Part shown: positions 25,603-37,695 of the stretch, piece after piece
Layout of the letters: each line of letters begins with the position of its first letter
Position numbering within the stretch: position 1 is the stretch's first letter
Source: Zerene cesonia
Taxonomy: Eukaryota; Arthropoda; Insecta; Lepidoptera; Pieridae
Assembly (NCBI RefSeq): GCF_012273895.1
Contig: NC_052114.1
Location: 434,001 to 498,000, forward strand
Direction: 5' to 3'
Length of the DNA stretch: 64,000 nt
The notes under the pieces: model-generated
The model's input: the letters and a program-made list of their open reading frames with translations, nothing else
Told to the model about the DNA's origin: nothing
Database searches by the model: none
Program-made: the position numbers and the translations under genes

Positions 25603-26204
25603 GTTTAGTTGTGGGAGTTTAGTTTTTGCGATAATAAGTTAGATTTAAGTTAGGTTAAGCGACAACATAGGGCGACCATAGCAAGCCTTGTGTGTGAAGT
25701 GTTTTCTAAGAGTAGATTATAAAGACGGATGGGTGCCTTTCTTAGCCATAAGTTTATTTAAAAGTTTTTCATTATACATCTTTGCATTATTTCTGTCTTT
25801 TCATTTATTATACCTTTTTTATCAAATTTATTGTTAAATATATACACTTTAAGTTTATAAAACTACTATAAATTTAATAACATCTCGTAGTATATAGTAT
25901 TGTTATCTGTGATGTCATTAACATCTTGCTTAAATAGTCGTCACTTTATAAACACTTTTCTTTAACTTAAACCTACTAATGTACATACTATTTTGGCAAC
26001 GTGAACATTTTGTATTTTACATAACAATTCCTTCTCCATACTATATTTTTGTTTTGGTGCCAAATGTCTATATTGGAAGAGGTTGAATTTTAAGAAATAT
26101 ATTGTATTAGAAATTAAATACTGTTTTGACTTTTTGATTCTGATATTTGACTGTTGACGACTATTAGGACCAGTGCAGTCTGAGAATTTTAGCTTGGTAT
26201 CACT

Positions 26205-26376
26205 ACATAGAACAAAACGAGTCTCTTTGTCCCTATGTCCCTTTGTATGCTTAAATATTTAAAACTACGTAACGGATTGTGATGGATGTTTTAATATTGA
26301 TTAAAGAGGATGGTTTATTTGTATGTCTATTAAACTACTCTGAATTAACGCGTGCGAAGCCGCGGACAAAAGCTAG
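26205..26376 (+). repeat. Small non-autonomous interspersed element
   Basis: Ends with GCGTGCGAAGCCGCGGACAA AAGCTAGTAT, a terminus shared by many short lepidopteran elements. The 5' part (TTGTCCCTATGTCCCTTTGT) is unlike the other copies here. Confidence 0.45.
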
Positions 26377-26524
26377 TATAAATATAAAAGATATGTTTAA
26401 ATGTAACATAACAGAAGCCCTTCATCGCTAATATCACCTCAGTGTCGCTCGCCGTCACTTTGATCCCTTTATATTGACTCGCTTAGCTCTGGGCGGGTCA
26501 CACGAGCGGCTTTATCTTCTTCTT

Positions 26525-26706
26525 CTTATATATATAAAATTCTCGTGTCACAGTTTTCGTTGCCATACTCCTCCGAAACGGCTTGACCGATTCCTCTGAA
26601 ATTTGGTAAGCATATTGGGTAGGTCTGAGAATCGGCTAACATCTATTTTTCACACCCCTAAATGATAAGAGTAAGGCAGAACAGCGTTTGCCGGGTGCAG
26701 CTAGTT
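26525..26706 (+). repeat. Small interspersed element, CTCCGAAACGGCTTGACCGA type
   Basis: Landmarks are TTCTCGTGTCACAGTTTTCG, CTCCGAAACGGCTTGACCGA, TGGGTAGGTCTGAGAATCGG and the end CCGGGTGCAGCTAGTTTA. A minus-strand relative lies at 45132-45296. Probably a Helitron-type non-autonomous element. Confidence 0.6.
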
Positions 26707-26821
26707 TAGATATACATTAACCGGCTTCAAAATAAGGGGTTCAACAATGCGATTGCTTTTTGGCTTTATCTGGGTGTAATACTCGGATTACTTTTTTAAT
26801 TAACATTGGTTATTATGATAC

Positions 26822-27000
26822 CACGGTGAAGGAAAACATCGTGAGGAAACCGGCATGTCCAAGAATTAAAAGTTCGACGACATGTGACATCTGCCAACCC
26901 GCACTTGGCCAGCGTGGTGGATTATGGCCTGAACCCTCATAGGAGGCCTGTGTCCCAGCAGTGGGAACATATATGGGCTGATGATGATGATGATGATGAT
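26822..27000 (+). repeat. TGATGA-tailed SINE, 3' part
   Basis: 3' two-thirds of the tRNA-headed SINE seen whole at 31292-31598: CGGTGAAGGAAAACATCGTG, CCAACCCGCACTTGGCCAGC, CAGTGGGAACATATATGGGC, then (TGATGA)n. The tRNA-like head is missing, which is 5' truncation typical of retroposed copies. Confidence 0.8.
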
Positions 27001-27182
27001 TATGATACCTACCAAACGGGTAATGTATTCATTTGTCAATTTTAATTTAGATCCATATTTCATAGTATTGAACTTAATGTCCGTGCTACTCATATGCATT
27101 TGTATTATTTATTTGTTGATAAAGTATCCTTTACTAATCTTTTATTACCACATGTTATTTCTGTGTATATATTTTTATGTCA

Positions 27183-27362
27183 CCGTCGGCGACGGAGCTG
27201 GTGGGTCGCCTGGTAAGGTCGATTGCAGACCTTACGCCTCTTCAATGGATTGCCGACTATAAATTGGAAAGGGATTAGGAAAGGTTTGACGAGAGAAATC
27301 TTTATTCCTTCCCAGTCCTTTCAAAGGAAAGCGTAAGGAAAAGGACATGGGCCTCCTCTGTT
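27183..27362 (+). repeat. GAGCTGGTGG-family repeat
   Basis: Contains GGAGCTGGTGGGTCGCCTGG, GTCGATTGCAGACCTTACGC and GGACATGGGCCTCC. A diverged plus-strand copy without the distal half seen at 14195-14490. Confidence 0.65.
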
Positions 27363-28107
27363 CATAATAATCGCGATATAACAACGTAGTATGGTATCAC
27401 CTAGTGTGGTCCGTCTCGCGTCACACCCCAACGTCCGCGTCGCTCGCGGATATTTAAATGAGGATCATCTGTTACTTTACGCTTTTTAGTGTCGCCATCT
27501 TGGGAACGTCCCTCGCTAAATATTGTTCCAGTATTGCCCTAGCTGTTGTTTTAAACTACCCTGTGATATTCGCAAAATTGATTATTTTATGGCATTAGAT
27601 TTTAGCGCCCGGTGTGTTTCATAAAAATATTTCACAAAAGAATTATCATGAAAATTGTATGGTTTTGGTATTATTTGCCACCACATATAGTAACACTATG
27701 TCTATAAATAACGATTAAGTTCTTACCCATTGATTAATGATTAATGAAAATACCTTTTTTTAAAGGAAAAAGCCACCGCACAACCGAAAAACAGTTCTCA
27801 ACTAAATTATCAGAATCATCAGCGTTGTATGGAACTTTCCTACAACTTTATGCTGAGCCAGGGCCTTTTCGCAGCAACAACGCACACATTTACACACTTT
27901 TATTATTAGAAATCTGTTTTTCAATTTTTTGATGTTTCTTTATTGTAATTGTTTTATGTTATTGTGTATGTTGTTTGGTTGCAATATATCATTTGTATTA
28001 ATATTGATATTAACTAGTTCGGCAGTTAGTGGATCATTTAAGATTTTGATGATTTTATGTGAATAAATGTGTTTTTATGTATTTATATTTATTAATTTAT
28101 ACTCGCT

Positions 28108-29107
28108 NNNNNNNNNNNNNNNNNNNNNNNNNNNNNNNNNNNNNNNNNNNNNNNNNNNNNNNNNNNNNNNNNNNNNNNNNNNNNNNNNNNNNNNNNNNNN
28201 NNNNNNNNNNNNNNNNNNNNNNNNNNNNNNNNNNNNNNNNNNNNNNNNNNNNNNNNNNNNNNNNNNNNNNNNNNNNNNNNNNNNNNNNNNNNNNNNNNNN
28301 NNNNNNNNNNNNNNNNNNNNNNNNNNNNNNNNNNNNNNNNNNNNNNNNNNNNNNNNNNNNNNNNNNNNNNNNNNNNNNNNNNNNNNNNNNNNNNNNNNNN
28401 NNNNNNNNNNNNNNNNNNNNNNNNNNNNNNNNNNNNNNNNNNNNNNNNNNNNNNNNNNNNNNNNNNNNNNNNNNNNNNNNNNNNNNNNNNNNNNNNNNNN
28501 NNNNNNNNNNNNNNNNNNNNNNNNNNNNNNNNNNNNNNNNNNNNNNNNNNNNNNNNNNNNNNNNNNNNNNNNNNNNNNNNNNNNNNNNNNNNNNNNNNNN
28601 NNNNNNNNNNNNNNNNNNNNNNNNNNNNNNNNNNNNNNNNNNNNNNNNNNNNNNNNNNNNNNNNNNNNNNNNNNNNNNNNNNNNNNNNNNNNNNNNNNNN
28701 NNNNNNNNNNNNNNNNNNNNNNNNNNNNNNNNNNNNNNNNNNNNNNNNNNNNNNNNNNNNNNNNNNNNNNNNNNNNNNNNNNNNNNNNNNNNNNNNNNNN
28801 NNNNNNNNNNNNNNNNNNNNNNNNNNNNNNNNNNNNNNNNNNNNNNNNNNNNNNNNNNNNNNNNNNNNNNNNNNNNNNNNNNNNNNNNNNNNNNNNNNNN
28901 NNNNNNNNNNNNNNNNNNNNNNNNNNNNNNNNNNNNNNNNNNNNNNNNNNNNNNNNNNNNNNNNNNNNNNNNNNNNNNNNNNNNNNNNNNNNNNNNNNNN
29001 NNNNNNNNNNNNNNNNNNNNNNNNNNNNNNNNNNNNNNNNNNNNNNNNNNNNNNNNNNNNNNNNNNNNNNNNNNNNNNNNNNNNNNNNNNNNNNNNNNNN
29101 NNNNNNN
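28108..29107. other. Assembly gap, exactly 1000 N
   Basis: A placeholder run whose true length is unknown. Long apparent open frames across it are artefacts of undefined bases. Confidence 0.98.
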
Positions 29108-29182
29108 GTGAGGGTGTGGTAACTTCCCCGGTGCGAGCTTGACCCAATTTGTGCCGAAGCAGTGCTCGACTCCCACTCTAAA
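29108..29182 (-). repeat. GAGCTGGTGG-family fragment at gap edge
   Basis: GTGTGGTAACTTCCCCGGTG … GAAGCAGTGCTCGACTCCCA matches the distal half of the 14195-14490 element. It abuts the N run, so collapsed repeats may explain the gap. Confidence 0.65.
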
Positions 29183-29817
29183 AATTTCTATTATAACCAA
29201 TCTAATCTCGTATTATTTTTTTTTCTACATTATCATGAATTATCGTAATGATTAAAAATTATAGAAACATTCAGTATTTAGTGGCACATTTAATTAAAGC
29301 GCAAAAACAAATATTTATTCGTAAAACTTGAACGCAACGTTTAACAAACCAGCTCGCAATATTTCATTTAAATGTAAATTATCATTTCGGAATAACTCAA
29401 AAGCGATCAGAATAATACATTAACATAGAAACAAGATGTGGATACAAATGCATGTACAAAGCGGCCATAAATTGAAATGAGATGGCGAATTAAAAAATAA
29501 ATCAAAAGAGGATTTTTCTTGACACGTCCTCCGCGGTGAAATTGGAAAAATGTAACGCGGAGCGCGTTTCCACTGTGGTACGATACGGTTTTATTGATAC
29601 ATAGTCGTTTGTAATTAAATTGTTTTCAATGAAAAATCATTTAAAAAAAAAATCTTTATTTTGTTTCATGACACAGTGTACAATAAGCATTGAATGTATG
29701 TAAAAGTAACTTAGCTTGTCAATTATGTATAAAGTGTTGAACGAATTTGAATGGCTTCTTTTATAATGTGTAAATCTAACTTTGAAATGATAAAGTTGGT
29801 TTTTAATATTTGTTATT

Positions 29818-30000
29818 AAGTGTTTTCATGCTACGAGCTGGAAACTGAGCTGGTAGTTCGTCTGATGGTTAGCAACCACCAACGCCCATGGAACATTCGC
29901 AGTGCCTCTGCGAATGCAATACTCGCTTAAAAATGGAAAGGGTTAAGGAAAGGATTGACGACTAGAAAGAAGGATGAGAAAGAGGAAAGTGGGTATAGAA
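29818..30000 (+). repeat. GAGCTGGTGG-family repeat
   Basis: Begins CTGAGCTGGTAGTTCGTCTG and continues through CACCAACGCCCATGGAACAT to GGATTGACGACTAGAAAGAA GG. Plus-strand copy, mildly diverged. Confidence 0.7.
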
Positions 30001-30632
30001 ATGAATCCGCATTTCAATAAGTCTACTATGTATATGTTTAAATTAATCCGTTGATTACTTGCTTGAAATTACAGTGTTGATAAATTCATGTCTATTTTTG
30101 TGATAGAAGATTTTGAGTGCTAATTCTTAAAAAAATGATTACGCAGTTAATATGTATACTTTTACTTAACGCAGTGCTTTTCCTAGAAGATAGCGATTTT
30201 ATTCAGCGGTAAGGTCACCTGACGTATCATCGTAAGTTATCTATGTTAAATTATGTAGTACATTACGTAGTTGTTAAATCTCAACACATAGATTTGCATT
30301 GAAAATCAATTCATATATTTGTCTCTCTCTCTTTCTTCTTTTTCTTCCTATAAATCTACCCAAATTTACACTTCTGAAATATTAGAAATGAAAATAAAAA
30401 TCAAGCAAGTAAAATGCGTCGCCATTATTTCCGTCACGCAATGGACACACGATATTCCAAAGATAATAAGAATGTTCTAGAAACATATTAAGTACCTCTC
30501 GCTGTTATACAAAGCTCATTTAAATAAACATGATGAAATTGAAGGAATTACTGCGGGAGCTGCTTTTATCAACATCCTTATATTAAATGGTTTTCGTTTT
30601 GAAATATTTTCATGTCTAAAAATATAACCACG

Positions 30633-30832
30633 CTAACTGCGCCCCGCGGTTTCAACCGCGCAAGTCCGCACCCCGTAGGGATATTGGGATAAAAAGTTGC
30701 CTATATGTTGTTCCAGTTGTCCAGCTGTCTACGTACCAAATTTCATTGCAATCGGTTCAGTAGTTTTTGCGTGAAAGAGTAACAAACATGCACACATCAT
30801 TACAAACTTTTGCATTTATAATATTAGTAGGA
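30633..30832 (+). repeat. CCCGCGG-family repeat
   Basis: Well-preserved copy of the 1983-2192 element, from CTAACTGCGCCCCGCGGTTT to TATAATATTAGTAGGAT. Confidence 0.85.
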
Positions 30833-30993
30833 TAGTAGAATTACGTATAGACATAAAACATGTTAGAAGAGCTAATTAATAATCATCTGTCAGGTTGAAT
30901 GGATGTAAAAATATTTGTTGCTTTACATGAGGTGAACTAATTTTGTTGAAATACTGTATCTTACTACTATAAATTGATTTTTAATCTTTTGAT

Positions 30994-31160
30994 AAGCTGC
31001 GGTGGCTCAGTGGAGATGACCTGGGATTTAAATCGAAAAGTCAGGGGTTCGAAACCAGACGAGCGTGAATTAAATTGATGTTTTAATTTATCTGCGCAGT
31101 ATCCACACCACCACTGCTTGAAGCGGTGAAGGAACATCGTAAGGAAATCGATACAATTAA
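30994..31160 (+). repeat. TGATGA-tailed SINE, 5' part
   Basis: tRNA-like head AAGCTGCGGTGGCTCAGTGG … CAGGGGTTCGAAACC, then the body to CGGTGAAGGAACATCGTAAG. The 3' half and tail are missing. It lies 130 bases from the complete copy in the same orientation. Confidence 0.7.
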
Positions 31161-31291
31161 TGCAATGTTATACTCGTTCTACAGCTCGTTATTGAAGGAT
31201 GCTTCTGTACTAATTATGCTTTTTCCATTATCTTTATCACATTTCTTCAACATTCATATACTTATATGATATAGGTGTGTATTTTATAAAA

Positions 31292-31598
31292 AAGCAGTGG
31301 TGGCTCAGTGGTGAACCTCGGACTTCAAAATCGATAAGTCGAGGTTCATAACCGGGGCGAGCGTGCAGGAAATAAATTGAGTTTTCAATTTATCTGCGCA
31401 TGTAGATAACATCACCACTCCTTAAAACGGTGAAGGAAAACCGGCATGTTCAAGAATCAATAGTTCGACGATATGTGACAACTGCCAACCCGCACTTGGC
31501 CAGCGTGGTGGATTATGACCTGAACCCTAATAGGAGGGTTGTGTCCCAGCAGTAGGAACATATATGGGCTGATGATGATGATGATGGTGATGATGATG
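31292..31598 (+). repeat. TGATGA-tailed SINE, full-length
   Basis: Best copy in the window. tRNA-like head AAGCAGTGGTGGCTCAGTGG (A box) and GAGGTTCATAACC (decayed B box). Body GAAATAAATTGAGTTTTCAA, CCGGCATGTTCAAGAATCAA and CCGCACTTGGCCAGCGTGG. The tail is imperfect TGATGA. Pol III-transcribed and mobilised by a partner LINE, judging from its architecture. Truncated copies are at 26822, 30994, 44161 and 47659. Confidence 0.85.
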
Positions 31599-32003
31599 TG
31601 TATTTTATGCAACTCTATTTATAACATCCTGTTCCTATTACGCGAATTATCCTACCCTAACTGCACTAGGTTCGTTTGAATTGACTAAAATAATAGTTGA
31701 AATTCCCTATTTTGAATTTTCTTCAAGTATCGTAGCTGAGTTTTTACTCCGTTTGTCCCTTTTCTATATTATTATTGATTAATTGCCAACTTAATAACCT
31801 CTTAACAAACTCCAAGACGTACCTACCTTATATTATCTATCTTATATATCTTAGGATACTAGTATCCTCTAGAATTAACGATAAAATAACAATATAACGA
31901 TATACCACAGCTTCAATTACGTAACGCAAATAGAAAGAAAGAAAATCAGTCCAATCAGTAAGACCGTATAAAATTCTGCATCAAGCACTTGACACAGTTA
32001 ACT

Positions 32004-32048
32004 GGGCGCCGCCCACCGGCCCGCCCACCTCAAGCCACGCCCACCCGA
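32004..32048 (+). promoter_or_regulatory. Cluster of GC-box / KLF-type motifs
   Basis: Three CCGCCCACC- or CCACGCCCACC-type boxes lie within 45 bp in otherwise AT-rich DNA, the sequence preferred by Sp/KLF zinc fingers. There is no adjacent gene; the nearest is the zinc-finger gene 6.4 kb downstream. Confidence 0.3.
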
Positions 32049-32994
32049 TGGTTTTTATGGAGGCTATTCGGATCCTTGGTCCTTGTATACATTTTATATA
32101 GATCGCTCATTTCCTGTTGGGAATACTTCGTATGATTCATGAGTGCTTGAGTTATAGCTTTGATCTTAAATTAATAGAATAATGTTAAGAGTTTCATCCT
32201 TAATAATATTAGAAATGCGAAAGTGTTTGTTTGTCTTTCTTTTACATTAAAACAGATTTTATGAAATGATTTTTATAGGCATATAATTTTGTTGATAGGC
32301 AATCTTATACCTATGCGGAGATCCAATAGGTAATCCAGTATTTGAATCATTTCAAATGTTATAAATTATTCGAAATTATGTTATATAAAACAATAGTCCT
32401 TTGTATTTTGTGTGTGTAATATACTGATTACTAGGTTCTTCAACAGGCGGAAAACAGAACTGGCAAAGGTATAAATTGATTGAAAATTGATAGAAGCTCT
32501 GAACATTCTTTCTATCTGAATAAGTTTAACGATTATTTTGATAGAAAAAATGTATTTCTCCTTATTCAATTGGTACCAGTAAGTTATACTGATATACAGT
32601 ATTATAATACTTATTAATTACTATCTTAAATAAATTTAGAAAATCATGGCATTGTTATATGGATTTGAGCTGATGTAAGACTGGTCTGAGTGGAAATTCA
32701 TTTGCCTGAACAGCGTGAAAAGCGACTTACAAATAAAAATAATTAGAATGATCAAAATAACCAAGTTAAAATGATTTTTAGAGAAAACAAACCTATTTTT
32801 CCAGTTTAATTGAGAACCGCTTTGGTTTATTGGCTTCAGTTATCAATACCTTTGACTTTCAAGTAAATATAAAATTAAGATATCTACAATCTATCCTTTG
32901 TCGCCTTTTTTATAATTTTTATTCTTTTCACTATTATAGCCTAGTATTTTCTTGTGTTTGATTTTACGCGAGTATTATACATTTAGAAATTAAA

Positions 32995-33168
32995 AACTTT
33001 TTAACAGATTTTAAACGCGATTTATTTATTATATTATTAACCCGACGTTTCGAACACTTTCAGTCTCCCCGTGACCACGCTCGCTGTAAAGTGTTCGAAA
33101 CGTAACGTAATATAATGAATAAATCGCGTTTAAAATCCGTTAAAAAGTTTTTAATTTCTAAATATTAT
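32995..33168. repeat. Foldback element, complete copy
   Basis: Arms of about 70 bp are near-perfect inverted repeats: AAACTTTTTAACAGATTTTA … CGTTTCGAACACTTT on the left, and AAAGTGTTCGAAACG … TCCGTTAAAAAGTTT on the right. They enclose a short unique centre (CCCCGTGACCACGCTCGC). No coding sequence. Fits a MITE or snap-back element. A rearranged partial copy lies at 683-822. Confidence 0.85.
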
Positions 33169-33599
33169 AGCCTAGTCATTCAATGAAGATGCAGCTAATG
33201 CATTCTAATGAAGATATTTATTATTTAATCTAGCAGTTTTTGTGTGAAAATATTAGAATCATATAAAAACGCAAATATATAAAAAACATTTAAATCTGCT
33301 TTGGTGCCACTACAAAAAGAATAACCTATATCATAAAAAAATATGAAGAATCGTCATCATTCATCATATGTCACCAGTTCGAGTCGACTCAACTAATAAT
33401 TGCAAATTTCTTAAGCAATGACTTATACAGTACATATTTGATAACAAAATAATAAGCAACGAATTGAGATCCTTCGACGCTTATGAAAGCGTCATTTAAT
33501 AGGTCGAGAATTCGTTATCCACCACTCCACCTGCAATAACCAGAAAACATTGGTAAAAAGAGCAAAATAAATAAACGATGAGGCAATATCGGCAGCAAA

Positions 33600-33950
33600 T
33601 TGGTCCCAAAGCGTTGTGGATCAACTACCGTCCGCGGGGACCCCCGACTCGACTCAAAGTGGGAGATATCAAAAAAATACATCCTGCCTTTCGGCCGGCC
33701 TTTCAGCGCTTTATTAAGAATAAATTTACGGCCGTTGTGTGGGACAGGGTGTAAGAGACACGTCAGAAGTAGAAGTAATAATATTTTTTCACTTCAACGT
33801 ATCGATCCAAAGCGGACCTTGGCTTCCGACACTAGAGGTCTCCAGGTTTCGAGTCTTAGAGCCCTGGTGTTGGGTCTTTACTTCGAGCGTCCATTAATTT
33901 TTGAAGTTCGTCTCACCAAGGGTGGCAAGGTCGACGAAATGGGCGCTTAG
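33600..33950 (+). other. Unassigned GC-richer open frame
   Basis: A 116-codon open frame begins at a TTG, with no ATG start, and ends TAG at 33948-33950. Its translation is Arg/Lys-rich, with no domain I recognise and no convincing flanking splice pair. Base composition clearly differs from the flanks. It may be an old gene fragment, part of an unrecognised mobile element, or a conserved non-coding element. Confidence 0.2.
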
Positions 33951-36900
33951 CAATCGGCTACAGCAATCTTTTGGCATCCTTTCTTGGTGGCCCATCCAAT
34001 GTTAAGAAGCTTAGATATCGAAAGCGACACACATATAAATTTCAAACACAATTTATAGTTATACTACACGAGGTTTATTTTAACTTGTGTGTGCAAGAGA
34101 AGCAAACATCTGTCATTCATAATATATCAAGATTTGTAACAGCAACTTTGTTAAAGTTTAGTTATTTCAGCACTTTGCTTGGATGAAACACAAAAAACAT
34201 ATGAATTTGAAAGTATACCTATGTCAAAATAAGGAACAATCTTTATTCGTTTATTCGTGTGTTATATGAACTAGTTCTGGTATAATCTTCGAATCGGCTG
34301 AACAAATTAAGCTTTCTAAATAAAAATATACATGAAGTAAGGCTTTTTTGTGTTAAAAATCACCAATTCATGCTTTAATTATTAAACCTGGTTCAATTTG
34401 ACACTATTCGTTTAATAAATGAATATTTATAATTCCGCTACAGCTAATACCACGCGCCCTCGTCCACGTAGGCGCCTATCTTCAGGCTAATGCATTTATG
34501 CAGTAGCCCGATCGATACAACGCGTAATTTCGCACGATGTTCACAAAGATTTCCTTTTATCTCGCTTATGCTTGAAAAAACTATGTATGTATCCGGGGAT
34601 TCTGTATGAGGAAATATTTTTATAGTTATTTCGATGATGTAAAGGTTATGTTGAACAAAAAATAACCATTTTTATTGTTCTTATAATGGAGTTTATGGTT
34701 TGGTAAGATCATGGTATAACTTGTAAATTTTAATGAATAAAAAAGTTATTAAACAATAATGAACATTTTGAGCTTTTAAAATCTTTTTAGATATAGGTAT
34801 TATATAATAATAATAACACACAATCATTTATATAGATAATATTATTAACGATATATGTGACAATAATTCAGAGTGACATAGGTCTAATATTCATTTTTTT
34901 ATCCCACGTAAACCCAGGTAAAGAGTGAGTTACTAATAAATAAACTTAATTAGGTACTATTTTTTTACTACAGAGTTGGTGCTCCGCCTATTATTGTAGG
35001 CGATCACAGCATGGACATTTGCAGAGGTTGAATTTGCTACTATTTGAGGCCATTCTTCTGTAAATGTGTCGTGCCGAAATGTGCTTGAGTATCAGGAAGT
35101 ATCGTAGCGTACATATTATATTATGTACACAATGTTACAAAAGCGAAAAAACCTGCGAGGAGCGACTAGTCTTGAAAAAAGAACTCAAAGCACACAAAAA
35201 GCGTCCGTAATTACGTTCCAAGTCCCAACTTTTAAAAGCGATGCATAATTTATATTTTTTTCGTAGAACTTCTTACTACAAAGAAATAAATAAAGGGAAT
35301 GCAAAGTTAAACAAGTCTTAACAAGGCGGAGAATAAATCGGATTTGCGATTTGAATAAGACGGTATTTAAATATCTTCATGCACCTTCGCCGTTTTTCCA
35401 TTTCTAGTTGTGGGCGCTTAAAATATGTGCATATTGAAAATGTTAGACGAATTTGGCGGGAATATTATTGTTGGTTAGATTCGTTTAATTTGAATTTGCT
35501 GCTGTGAATCCATAGTAAATTAATTTTGTATATGTTATGGTTAATACTTAAAGGCCTTATAATTTTTAACAATTATATTTTTGTGAATATAGTGTAAAGA
35601 TGTCGTTTTAAATCTTAAAATGTCTCAGTAAAATACACAAAACAGGCGTTGTTTTAAAATTTCGATTATTTTTCGGCATTTTGAAATTGTTTTCGTGATC
35701 CCTTACGGTAGCTATGTTATTCTTCACAAAAACACATTATACTATCAATATCAAATGTTTGAAACATCTATTTGTAATATTATATTACTATGAACATCAA
35801 AATGAAGTTAAAATAACAGTTATGAGGGAATCTAATTATCAATAGTTCCATAATCTAAATTATCAATACCCATTACCTTATTACGATGTAGTCATACTTT
35901 ATAGTTCATTCCAACAATATATTTGCCCTGTCACTTCCATGATCGATAAATTAACTTGTGTATACGTTATGTTACAATGTTTTAACCAAATTAGCAAAGA
36001 ACACAAACTTTTTTAAAGTCGTTTTAGATTTTAATCTGTAATAGTCTGCTTCGATGGAAATCATGAGATATCACTTTTTTAAGTCAAACAATTATGCGAA
36101 CCTTATTAGTTATTTTAATGGCAAAGTACACAAACATATACCTTATCCATCTTACGTCACCTTACGTGCGTTTATAGTTAATAGTAGTGGATGAAATATT
36201 CTATCCTAGATAATAGGAGCATTTGGAAACTGAAAACTCAAACATTTGCACATTCAACTAGCGCTTCGAAAGCGCTTTTGAATTTGCGTAATAAATTATT
36301 ATTTAGGTAGTTTTACATTTAGAGAACTAGGTAGAAGTAAGTTTATTCATTATTATGCTTGCGTGGTTAAGCGAGTTTATTTATAATTTTTAATAATGCA
36401 ATAACTAAAAAATATTAAATGAAACAATTGATTTAACAAAAAAACTAAACCGCCTGCAAATTTTCAGAACTAGATCAGATTCAAAAGTGACCATAAGACA
36501 CCAGCTGTCAAATAAAAACCATCAAAATCAGTTCACCCAGCCAAAAGTTCTAAGGTAACACACACAAAAAATGGATTCGAATTCAGAACCTCCTTCTTGA
36601 AAGTCGGTTGATAAGCAATAAGTTTCATATTTCAAGTACATCCACCCTCAATCTGTCATCGCACAATGGCTGTGCCCACAACGTTTGGTAATCGGAAATT
36701 TGCTGTATTGTGAACGCACAAAAAGTTGTACAGGTGGGACGGTGACCAGACATTTAGGGAAATTAGGATAGTCAATTATTAAGTTACTTTTGGTGCGTTT
36801 AAAGTTTTTATTTGAATAATTTAACATTTAATATAAGCTCGTTTATTTATATAGCACTTTACAGTAACTTTTCATTTCATATTTATTTTAGTATGTGTGG

Positions 36901-37554
36901 GTTTCGCAGTAAAGTAAAATTGATCAATAATCCTTTCTTTGCCTTACACTAGCAGTCTGCAATTAAATCGGCGGTGCCGCTTGGCTTCACTCACCGACGA
37001 AACCACGGGACAAAGCAAGCATTTCCTAACCTCATTATTCTGGTGTATAAATTACAAATTGTCAACTGTCATTAAAATCTAAAAGTTATGTAGTTAATTT
37101 AAAAAACGAAACCTTATATAAAGTATTAAAATTATGTATAATTTGACCACAATACATTGGACACAGAAACAAATTCATTATTCAATCGTTTCACATATAT
37201 ATTGAAAAAAACTACAGATTATTATTTATCATAGAACCATGTGAAATTGTGTGTCTTGTATATTAAGATTCGCTCCAATAAACTGACATATCAATATATA
37301 TCATACCATCCAAGAAAATCGTGCAGTGTAGTCACCTACAGTATAATGGTACGGACAGACAGCGCTCGTTTGGTCGCCGTACAAAGCTCCAATTCAAACA
37401 GGCCGTGCTTCGTCACCTCTATAACCGATTACGTTTTCTTCAATACATTACATTAGGCTATGATTATTGGATGAGCGTTGATTTAATTTCTTTTTTTGCA
37501 TTTCTCGTATGTAATAAATTAATGATATATGAATTTGTGACACGTTTTATAATA

Positions 37555-37695
37555 AGGCCGTGCCAAAGAATATGGGAGTACGCTTCGACACGAATTGGGC
37601 CAGCTCGCCCCGAGGAAATACCACACCCCCACAGAAGATCGGCGTGAAATAGTAGCATGCTACTGTTTTTTTTATTACTGGTAGCCAGAGGCCCG
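37555..37695 (-). repeat. GAGCTGGTGG-family distal-half fragment
   Basis: On the plus strand it shows CTTCGACACGAATTGGGCCA, GCTCGCCCCGAGGAAATACC and GGCGTGAAATAGTAGC, then GGAGGC-like GTAGCCAGAGGCCC. Same half as 46867-47045 and part of 14195-14490. Confidence 0.7.

Larger units (their letters stand above)
25603..28107. other. Intergenic DNA rich in small repeats
   Basis: Holds four short interspersed elements (26205-26376, 26525-26706, 26822-27000, 27183-27362). A somewhat GC-richer unique patch at about 27400-27620 contains CGTCCGCGTCGCTCGCGGAT. No gene is seen. It ends at an assembly gap. Confidence 0.6.

Noticed and set aside
26866..27262. Open frames overlapping 26.9-27.3 kb
   Set aside because: They translate the TGATGA-tailed SINE and a GAGCTGGTGG-family copy.
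28059..29200. Several open frames of about 350 codons on both strands
   Set aside because: They exist only because undefined bases carry no stops; the defined parts are a few residues long.
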